Assembly: GCA_023404955.1 (NCBI GenBank)
Contig: JAEXZY010000106.1
Coordinates: forward strand, 1 to 5,852
Direction of reading: 5' to 3'
From: Actinomycetes bacterium
GTDB taxonomy: Bacteria; Actinomycetota; Actinomycetes; Mycobacteriales; Mycobacteriaceae
Length of the DNA: 5,852 nt
A program made the position numbers and the translations under genes. Within the stretch, counting starts at the first letter, position 1, and each line of letters opens with the position of its first letter. Below are positions 1-5,852 of the stretch, one piece after another. The notes beneath the pieces were generated by a model. It was not told the DNA's origin and made no database searches. It saw only the letters and a list, made by a program, of their open reading frames with translations.

Positions 1-1686
1 GGTTTGCTAAGCTGCAACGAAGCTGCCGTTCAATCCCCCATTTGCCTATTAGAAGGAATTAGAAGAAGTGCAAACAAATTTGTGTTGTTCTGCAACAAAA
101 GTGGAACGCACATACCATCAAACTGCCAACCCTATCTATCCCTCATGGATAACTGTATCTATGAAGTACAAAGCCCTCAAAAGTCTCAATTTCTATCCAA
201 CTTCCATCCGAAAGTATGGATTATCAAAGAGACCAACAGAGAAGAAAAAAACGACCAGCAAATCAAAGTCATCGTCATGAGCAGAAACCTTACTCTAGAC
301 AATAACCTTGATATGGTTGTTAGCCTCACAGGTAAAATCGGGAAACAAACCATCAACAACAAGAAGCATAAGCCTCTCATTGACTTTCTGACTTCATTAA
401 TTCCCTTGATGGGAAATGGCACTACCAACAACCAGCACATCATCAAAGACAAGAAGAAAAAGATGAAAATGGTCATTGAATCCATAAGAAAAGTCAAACA
501 TTTTGAGATAGATACAGATTTATTCGAGAAGGATGGGTATGAATTCATCCCGATACTCTTTGGGCAAAACCTGAACAAGAACATCAGTTATCCAGAAGCA
601 TGGCAAGGAACAGACCAAATGACCATCTCTCCATTTATTGACATAAAAACTCTACGAGAGTTAGACAAGAATGCAAAAAACAGGCACATTCTCGTTACCA
701 CATCAGGATATGTATCTAAAGACATATACGACCTGTTCAATAAAGAAAATCATGAAATCTACGTAATGAAAGATGGAATGACGCATAACGACATTATGCC
801 AACTGACCTTCATGCAAAGACATTTCTAGTATGTAACCCTAAAGGGGAATACGGAAATTTTCTGTTCGTCGGATCTGCTAATGCCACATATGCAGCCTTC
901 CATAAAAATTCAGAATTCATCATCCGACTGCAATACAAGTATGGCAAGCATTTAGTATTTGACTCTTTCAAAGAGGAATTTCTACAAATGGATGCAAGAG
1001 AAGAAAGTAAAATCTTCGAGACCGTCAACTTCCCTCCAGAATCAGAAGAAACGCATGAGACATCAGAGCTAGAAGCCTTTGTACGAAATTATATCACGAA
1101 TAACTTCTTGGCAAAGTGCTATTCCTGTAAAGATGGCAACTATAATGTCATTATCAAGGCAGGACATCACGACAACAGGTACAGAATACAGATTGCACCC
1201 ATGCAAACAGCAGGTTACAAAGTAGAACTCGAAAACGAGGCAATACTTTCAAACCTGACATTGGCTCAACTGTCAGACTTCTACATTATATCGGTACAAG
1301 ATGCCAATGGACAGAATATGGACAAAGTCATCAAGATTCCGACCGAAGGCATACCATACGAAGATAGAGACATTGCTATATATAAAACGTTTGTGGATAG
1401 CAAGGAGAAGTTTCTCCGTTACTTGTCATTTATACTGACCGATGACATAGACGAATATCTGTTTGATGCAGAACAAAGCATGAAGCTGATTGCTCAGCAC
1501 GGCAATGATAAAGATTCCGTGCCTCTCTCACTCAACATTTATGAGCAACTGCTGAAAGCTGCTAGCAGCAATCCCAAAAAGTTCATAGAGATAGAGGATG
1601 TCATCAGAAAAATCGGCAAAGAAGAATACACCCAAGAATTTCTTGAGATCTACAAAACTTTTAAGGAAGCCATAAAACAGAAATAA
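1..1686 (+). CDS. PLD-superfamily (HKD) protein, probable nuclease, 5' end missing
   Basis: The reading frame is open from base 1 and ends at TAA 1684-1686. Codon 2 (TTG, base 4) is not a convincing start, and the first ATG (145) falls close before a catalytic motif, so the true start lies upstream. Numbering from base 4, half-site 1 has H68-P-K70 followed by S93-R94-N95-L-T, and half-site 2 has H270-A-K272 followed by G290-S291-A-N293. Together these make the paired HxK...(G)SxN active site of PLD enzymes. The canonical aspartate after the lysine is not evident in either half, as in many PLD-type nucleases. Residues about 350-560 form a C-terminal region without a motif I can name. I recall similar proteins beside large helicases in defence islands. 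The family includes nucleases, Tdp1-type phosphodiesterases and lipases; with no signal peptide visible and a helicase next door, cytoplasmic DNA or RNA cleavage is the likeliest role. The stop codon shares one base with the next start. PLD assignment is firm; nuclease function is inferred. Confidence 0.88.
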   Translation, partial: GLLSCNEAAVQSPICLLEGIRRSANKFVLFCNKSGTHIPSNCQPYLSLMDNCIYEVQSPQKSQFLSNFHPKVWIIKETNREEKNDQQIKVIVMSRNLTLDNNLDMVVSLTGKIGKQTINNKKHKPLIDFLTSLIPLMGNGTTNNQHIIKDKKKKMKMVIESIRKVKHFEIDTDLFEKDGYEFIPILFGQNLNKNISYPEAWQGTDQMTISPFIDIKTLRELDKNAKNRHILVTTSGYVSKDIYDLFNKENHEIYVMKDGMTHNDIMPTDLHAKTFLVCNPKGEYGNFLFVGSANATYAAFHKNSEFIIRLQYKYGKHLVFDSFKEEFLQMDAREESKIFETVNFPPESEETHETSELEAFVRNYITNNFLAKCYSCKDGNYNVIIKAGHHDNRYRIQIAPMQTAGYKVELENEAILSNLTLAQLSDFYIISVQDANGQNMDKVIKIPTEGIPYEDRDIAIYKTFVDSKEKFLRYLSFILTDDIDEYLFDAEQSMKLIAQHGNDKDSVPLSLNIYEQLLKAASSNPKKFIEIEDVIRKIGKEEYTQEFLEIYKTFKEAIKQK

Positions 1687-1688
1687 TG
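1684..1688 (+). other. TAATG stop/start overlap coupling PLD and helicase genes
   Basis: The TAA stop of the PLD gene and the ATG of the helicase gene share the A at 1686. A second ATG follows at once (1689), in the same frame. No strong Shine-Dalgarno sequence sits 5-10 bases upstream; the nearest purine-rich run, AAGGA at about 1663, is too far away. Translation of the helicase therefore probably depends on ribosomes finishing the PLD gene, which would keep the two products in proportion. Confidence 0.75.
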
Positions 1689-4688
1689 ATGGAAAAGGAA
1701 TTAAAGGATTTTCAAAAGGCAACGGTAAAACACATCGTTGATATATTCAAAAGCAAGAAGCAACGCCGAGTTCTGCTTTCAGACGAAGTGGGACTGGGTA
1801 AGACTATCGTGTCCAAAGGTGTCATTCAAGCAGTTGGAGAATTAAGCGATGAATATGGTATATGGGACGACAACACCTATCGAGTAGTGTATATCTGCTC
1901 CAACGCCAATATCGTAAAGCAAAACACAGAAAACTTGGGAATAGAGGATGTCATGAACATAGAAGAAAGCAGATTGTCCATGCAGCACTTCATCGTGGCT
2001 AAAAAGGTGAAAGAGCTAATCGAGGCTAAGAAGGACAAACCTAGCATATTGATTCCTCTCACACCTGGTACATCTTTCAATCTCCAAACATCAGCGGGCA
2101 ACATGAACGAACGTGCGCTGATGTTCGCTATACTTAGCCATGTGAAAGACTTCAAAGAACATACGAAGGCATTGAAGAATCGTCTAAACATTTATGAAGC
2201 AAATAACGACAATTGGGAAAATACCATCAAAAAATACGAAAACGAAGTCACTGAAATAGAAAAGGTATGCACTGGATACAGAGAAAACATCTGCAAAGAA
2301 GTGGTAAAGGATGACAACTATCAAGAGGCTAAGAATTTACTTTTCAAAGCCATAGAGGAAAAAGCTGACTATAACACCAAGAACAGAGCCATCACTCAGT
2401 TCAGAATCATCTTCTGCAAAATTAGCATGAAAGAACTTAATCCCGATTTGGTTATCATGGATGAGTTCCAACGCTTCAGTTCACTTCTTGACTTGGAAGG
2501 GAATAGCGAAGAGGCTATGCTAACACGTACATTTTTTGGAAAAGAGGATGGTCCTTTCATATTGTTAGTGTCTGCCACACCTTACAAACCATTCACGACT
2601 TTGGAGGAATTGAATGAAAACAAGATAGACACTCAATATCAAGATTTCAACAAGTTGACAGATTTTCTCTTTGACAGCAGAGAGGACATTACATTCCAAC
2701 AGGTTTGGCATGACTATTCAAAAGAATTGTGCCACATCTCATCGGATAACTTAGACATACTCATTGCTAGAAAGAACATAGCAGAGGAAGCAATGTATCA
2801 AGCCATGAGCAGAACAGAGCGTTACCGCAATTCTGCCCAAGATGACACCCACTTGAAAATCAGTACAGGGGATATTGTGTCTTATTGCCAAATGCAAGAG
2901 GTTATTGATGAATGCAACAAAATGAGTAAAGGAAGATTCTGCGTAAAAACTTTGCCTATGGAATACGCCAAATCTTCTCCTTATTTGTTGTCCTTCATGG
3001 ATAAATATAAGCTAAAGGAGAAACTTGTAAAAGCATACGTTGAGAATCCATGGAATAGCAATATGCAGAAACAAAGACTTCTGTTGAAGACAAATGATAT
3101 ATATAAATATAACGACATTCCATTATGCAATGCAAAATTATCCAAACTAAGCAACATTCTATTTGATGAAAAAGGTGAAAAGCATGGAGAGCAACTATTT
3201 TGGATTCCAGCGTCTCACCCTTATTACAAGATACCAGCCAACAACATGTTTGCCAAGAACCATGACTTTTCCAAGGTGTTGGTCTTTTCTGCATGGGAAA
3301 TGGTACCACGTATGATAGCTTGTATGATTTCCTATGCCGTCGAGCAAAAGAGTATCAGCCGTGCTTTTCCATCTGCCACATATACAAACACGAAAGAAAA
3401 TTCCGAAAAGGATGCACTTGATAAACAACAGGGAGAAAAAGCCGGAACAGGAAGATTACGTAGAGAAAGCTTGGAACTGGTAACTTGCAGCTCTGATTTC
3501 TTGACAGATGCCTATAATCCAAAAAACAACCTTGGACAAGACATCAAAGAAATAAGAGCCAACATAAAGGAGAATATAAAGAACACAGGCCGACTCACCT
3601 TAGTTGAGCAGCCAACAACAGTAAAGTTTCTTTTGGAAGCCATAAGACTTTTAGATTCGAATGCAGGAGAGAAAATCCTAATATCCGAAGACGGCTTAGA
3701 CACTTTGGTCAATATGGCTATAGGTTCACCTGGTATTTGCTTTTATCGTCTATTGGGCAACAAAGACTTAGCCCAAGAAGCAGCAACAAAATTCTGCAAT
3801 AATATCTTCAACCGTAGATACAATGCAGCCGTCATAGACATACTCTACAACAAGAAGAGCGTTCAAACCTACTTCAAGCAAGTCATCGATTATTGCGTGA
3901 TGGGCAATCTGCAAGCCGTATTGGATGAGTTCGCCTACATGATAGATGAAAGAAGTAATGGTGAGCGAAATGTAGAAATGATTCAGAAAAGAATGATAGA
4001 ATCGTTCATCGATCGAAACTATCAAGAGATTGATACTACCGAGTCATTTGGCAAAGAGAAGAAAAAGAAATGGAGAATCCGCACTCATTACGCTATGCCT
4101 TATGGCAACATTAGAATGACAGATCAAGCCACCAACAGGGCAAATGATGTTCGTTTGGCATTCAACTCTCCTTTTCGTCCATTCGTTTTAGCCTCAACAA
4201 GCGTAGGACAAGAAGGTCTTGACTTCCATTGGTATTGCCGTAAAATCATGCACTGGAACATCTCATCCAATCCACAAGACATGGAGCAGAGAGAAGGAAG
4301 AATAGATCGATACAAGAGTTTGTTTGTAAGACGAAACGTAGCCAAGTTCCACCCTGAGACATATACCTGGAATGAGATGTTTGATTTGGCAAGAACCGAA
4401 GCAAAAGATAAGGGCTTCTGCGAGCTAGTTCCCTATTGGTCGATTCCACAAGATATGCTAAAAAGCATAGCTGAAACAGACAGAGAGTATATCGAATCTA
4501 TTGTACCACTCTATCCTCTGAGCATGGACTATGATAGATACAGACACATGAAGTCTGTATTACGCCTCTACCGTCTAACCATGGGACAGCCCAGACAAGA
4601 GGAACTTCTAGAGTCCTTCAAAGACATGCCAGCAGAAGACATAGATAAATTATTGTTTAACCTCTCTCCTATCAAGAGAAAAAAGTAA
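1686..4688 (+). CDS. Large SF2 helicase/translocase, RapA/SNF2-like
   Basis: This 1000-residue ATP-dependent nucleic-acid motor has a complete motif set. Motif I is S32-DEVGLGKT40 (Walker A lysine K39), close to the RapA/SNF2 DExGLGKT form and preceded by a Q-like segment (DFQKATVKHI, 8-17). Motif Ia is near 67-80 (RVVYICSNANIVKQ). Motif II is D259-EFQ262, motif III is S296-AT298, and motif IV is near 530-540 (KVLVFSAWEM). Motif V is S837-TSVGQEGLDFH848, and motif VI is Q868-REGRIDRY876 with candidate arginine fingers R872 and R875. Both RecA lobes are therefore present and look active. A lysine/glutamate-rich, probably coiled-coil segment lies at about 155-235 between Ia and II. An unusually long insert of about 295 residues (542-836) separates IV and V and contains a charged linker near 568-595. 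Residues 880-1000 form a C-terminal extension. No nuclease or methyltransferase motif is visible in the protein. It probably translocates on DNA and delivers substrate to the adjacent PLD protein; that partnership is inferred from the one-base overlap. ATG 1686 is chosen, with ATG 1689 equally possible. Confidence 0.92.
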   Translation: MMEKELKDFQKATVKHIVDIFKSKKQRRVLLSDEVGLGKTIVSKGVIQAVGELSDEYGIWDDNTYRVVYICSNANIVKQNTENLGIEDVMNIEESRLSMQHFIVAKKVKELIEAKKDKPSILIPLTPGTSFNLQTSAGNMNERALMFAILSHVKDFKEHTKALKNRLNIYEANNDNWENTIKKYENEVTEIEKVCTGYRENICKEVVKDDNYQEAKNLLFKAIEEKADYNTKNRAITQFRIIFCKISMKELNPDLVIMDEFQRFSSLLDLEGNSEEAMLTRTFFGKEDGPFILLVSATPYKPFTTLEELNENKIDTQYQDFNKLTDFLFDSREDITFQQVWHDYSKELCHISSDNLDILIARKNIAEEAMYQAMSRTERYRNSAQDDTHLKISTGDIVSYCQMQEVIDECNKMSKGRFCVKTLPMEYAKSSPYLLSFMDKYKLKEKLVKAYVENPWNSNMQKQRLLLKTNDIYKYNDIPLCNAKLSKLSNILFDEKGEKHGEQLFWIPASHPYYKIPANNMFAKNHDFSKVLVFSAWEMVPRMIACMISYAVEQKSISRAFPSATYTNTKENSEKDALDKQQGEKAGTGRLRRESLELVTCSSDFLTDAYNPKNNLGQDIKEIRANIKENIKNTGRLTLVEQPTTVKFLLEAIRLLDSNAGEKILISEDGLDTLVNMAIGSPGICFYRLLGNKDLAQEAATKFCNNIFNRRYNAAVIDILYNKKSVQTYFKQVIDYCVMGNLQAVLDEFAYMIDERSNGERNVEMIQKRMIESFIDRNYQEIDTTESFGKEKKKKWRIRTHYAMPYGNIRMTDQATNRANDVRLAFNSPFRPFVLASTSVGQEGLDFHWYCRKIMHWNISSNPQDMEQREGRIDRYKSLFVRRNVAKFHPETYTWNEMFDLARTEAKDKGFCELVPYWSIPQDMLKSIAETDREYIESIVPLYPLSMDYDRYRHMKSVLRLYRLTMGQPRQEELLESFKDMPAEDIDKLLFNLSPIKRKK

Positions 4689-4695
4689 CAGGAAT

Positions 4696-5262
4696 ATGAA
4701 ACATTCACTTAACAGAGAAGAGCTTATTGAGCAGCTAAAGGAACTAGCTGCTCAAAAGCTGCCAACGTATCTGGCAAATCACATGGGAGCCATGTGCTAT
4801 GAACCTTCGATGATAGATAGTTTTTCCACAATATGCCAACATTGCCATCGTCCATTGACCTATCAAGCTTTCCACAGTGATGAAGAAATGTTCAACTCCA
4901 TCATCAAAGAGATAAAAGATTTGGGATATGATGCGTCTCTTGAAGTAATATGTGGTTCATGCGCCCTAGAAGCGAAGGAAGAAGCAGAGTTTTTCGATTT
5001 ACCATTTACTTCCAAAGATGATATCTGTGAGGAAAATGCGTACCATCTTTTCTGCTTCAAGACAAAAAGCGACAAGGACTATCATCAAGCTATAACTGAT
5101 ATGGAATCACTTTATGACTATCAAGCCGTATTGGCATTCTTAAAAGGAGAGTCTTATTTTGAAGATAGTTATGACCGCTACCATAGCATCATGGATGAGC
5201 AAGATACTATCAAGAGAATGACGGGAATAGAAATAAACGAAAATGATAGCAATGAAGAATAG
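4696..5262 (+). CDS. Uncharacterised zinc-ribbon-like protein
   Basis: I cannot assign this 188-residue protein to a named family. It is cytoplasmic by composition: acidic, with no signal peptide or membrane segment. The N-terminal 1-30 is a likely amphipathic helix. A probable zinc site follows, formed by C47-QH-C50 and C86-GS-C89, with about 35 residues between the two CxxC knuckles; H51 lies next to the first. Two more cysteines (C111, C120) lie beyond. The C-terminal part (about 125-180) looks helical and rich in aromatic and acidic residues, and the tail (NENDSNEE) is strongly acidic. The gene starts 7 bases after the helicase stop. AGGA at 4690-4693 is only 2 bases from the ATG, too close to be a normal Shine-Dalgarno, so translational coupling is likely. 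It overlaps the radical SAM gene at its 3' end. It could be a nucleic-acid-binding adaptor, or a partner or substrate of the radical SAM enzyme. Coding status is well supported by the tight packing and conserved-looking motif; function is unknown. Confidence 0.8.
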   Translation: MKHSLNREELIEQLKELAAQKLPTYLANHMGAMCYEPSMIDSFSTICQHCHRPLTYQAFHSDEEMFNSIIKEIKDLGYDASLEVICGSCALEAKEEAEFFDLPFTSKDDICEENAYHLFCFKTKSDKDYHQAITDMESLYDYQAVLAFLKGESYFEDSYDRYHSIMDEQDTIKRMTGIEINENDSNEE

Positions 5263-5852
5263 CATACCCATACTTCCGAAGTCAGTCGCTTTGGAACTGA
5301 CATATAGGTGCAATCACCATTGCTTGTTTTGCTCATGCCCTTGGTATGCGCCTAACTCTTCATATCCATTAGGAAAGGAACTATCCACCACTCAATGGAA
5401 ATGGGTAATAGAAAAACTATATGACTATGGGGTAAAGACTTTCTCTTTGTCTGGCGGAGAAGCATTGCTAAGAGATGATCTTCATGAAATCATTGGACAC
5501 ATCCGAATGATTGGCAATCAAAGGAAGATGAATTATCCCATCATACTCATCTCCAATGGAAGACTCATGAACGAAGGACACCTCAAATACTTCAAGGAAA
5601 TGAATGTTCATCTTAGCATGAGCCTTCCTGGCTACCTATCATTTGAAGAGCATACTAGAGTTGATAATGCAGACTACGTGTTAGAATGCTTTTCGAAAGC
5701 CAAAGAAATCGGCATAGAATGCACAGCAAACATTACCGTACAAAAAAGAACTATTATGAGCTATTTGAGACCATATCGCTTGCCCTCATCAATGGAGCTA
5801 CAGATATTCTTCTCAACCGTTTTCTGCCTGGTGGACGTGGTTTGAAATATAT
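5243..5852 (+). CDS. Radical SAM enzyme, frameshifted and cut by the window end
   Basis: Radical SAM enzymes bind a 4Fe-4S cluster and cleave S-adenosylmethionine to a 5'-deoxyadenosyl radical. The cluster motif is C23-NHH-C27-LF-C30, preceded by the usual beta-strand (VALELTYR). A further cysteine, C32, is followed by PWY. The SAM-binding GGE motif is at 71-73 within LSGGEALLR, and further core strands appear near 99-105 (PIILISN) and 122-129. The uninterrupted frame stops at TGA 5843-5845, but its last 30 or so codons look unlike the family. Slipping back one base after K168 (5744-5746) opens a frame to the window edge that reads KNYYELFETI... and ends with NRFLPGGRGLKY, the conserved late-barrel motif of MoaA/PqqE-type radical SAM proteins. 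The gene is thus frameshifted, and whether a C-terminal SPASM or other auxiliary-cluster domain follows cannot be seen. The start is ATG 5243 or, just as plausibly, ATG 5252; both overlap the upstream gene (20 or 11 bases). Substrate is unknown: a peptide, nucleoside or other molecule is possible. Confidence 0.87.
5742..5747 (+). other. A6 tract carrying the frameshift in the radical SAM gene
   Basis: Six A residues follow C5741 and precede G5748. Frame 0 reads CAA AAA AGA ACT and soon ends at TGA 5843-5845. One extra A, or a -1 slip, gives CAA AAA AAG AAC TAT TAT and restores a family-like sequence through to base 5852. The tract could be a sequencing or assembly error, a true one-base deletion, a phase-variable or transcriptional-slippage site, or a programmed -1 shift. 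The frame-0 phasing (A AAA AGA) is not the classical X XXY YYZ heptamer, and downstream I find only a weak 5-bp pairing (5756-5760 with 5785-5789), so a programmed shift is the least supported option. Confidence 0.8.

Noticed and set aside
245..251. A7 tract in the PLD gene as a possible frameshift
   Set aside because: Family-like sequence is in one frame on both sides (H68/K70 before, S93-R94-N95 after), so the frame is intact.
68..280. Small + strand frame inside the PLD gene
   Set aside because: It overlaps the first HKD half-site in another frame, has a low-complexity end and shows no independent support.
186..584. Reverse-strand open frame of 132 codons, and the other reverse-strand frames of 60-104 codons
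   Set aside because: All lie fully inside strongly supported + strand genes, have no recognisable motifs and overlap catalytic coding regions; they are shadows.
3096..3112. AT-rich patch resembling an internal promoter
   Set aside because: It codes in frame within the helicase (NDIYKYN), and no paired promoter element or downstream gene start fits.
1..4688. Assignment to DISARM (drmC plus drmD/drmA)
   Set aside because: The PLD and helicase parts are comparable, but no DrmB (DUF1998) or methyltransferase is present, and a radical SAM gene is not part of DISARM. The missing flanks leave this only provisionally rejected.
4674..4698. Possible Shine-Dalgarno or terminator at the helicase/zinc-ribbon junction
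   Set aside because: AGGA is only 2 bases from the ATG, and there is no stem-loop with a T-tract; the junction is best read as read-through within an operon.
5243..5852. Prokaryotic viperin or QueE-type (7-deazaguanine, Dpd-like) identity for the radical SAM protein
   Set aside because: The context and the late NRFLPGGRG motif fit MoaA/PqqE-type enzymes better, and no nucleotide kinase, QueC/QueD/FolE or DpdA-like gene is visible.

Overview
The window is a compact stretch of four co-directional genes on the + strand with almost no intergenic DNA. It is cut at both ends: gene 1 lacks its 5' end and gene 4 lacks its 3' end. The DNA is moderately AT-rich. None of the three internal starts has a well-placed strong Shine-Dalgarno sequence, and the genes are linked by overlaps. 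This style and codon use fit a gut-type Bacteroidota (Bacteroides/Prevotella-like) genome, but that is an inference and no marker gene is present to prove it.

Layout: (1) 1-1686, a phospholipase D (PLD)-superfamily protein with two HKD-type half-sites, probably a nuclease. (2) 1686-4688, a 1000-residue SF2 helicase/translocase of RapA/SNF2-like type with all main motifs intact. It overlaps gene 1 by one base (TAATG). (3) 4696-5262, a 188-residue orphan protein with a CxxC...CxxC zinc-ribbon-like centre. (4) 5243-end, a radical SAM enzyme with CX3CX2C and GGE motifs, overlapping gene 3. Gene 4 carries a -1-type frameshift in an A6 tract at 5742-5747. In the shifted frame the conserved radical SAM sequence continues to the window edge.

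Working model (inference): the PLD nuclease and helicase form a DNA-processing pair of the kind common in anti-phage defence islands, comparable in parts list to DISARM (DrmC PLD plus an SNF2-like helicase) but without DrmA, DrmB or a methyltransferase here. The zinc-ribbon protein and radical SAM enzyme are the unusual addition. They could modify a peptide, a nucleobase or a component of the system. I know of no named system with this exact gene set, so the cluster is a reasonable candidate for an undescribed defence or nucleic-acid-processing system. If the A6 frameshift is real rather than a sequencing error, gene 4 may be inactive in this copy.

There is no tRNA, rRNA, CRISPR array, insertion sequence, origin or convincing terminator in the window. 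No gene-free stretch exceeds 7 bases. Reverse-strand open frames are shadows of the four genes.
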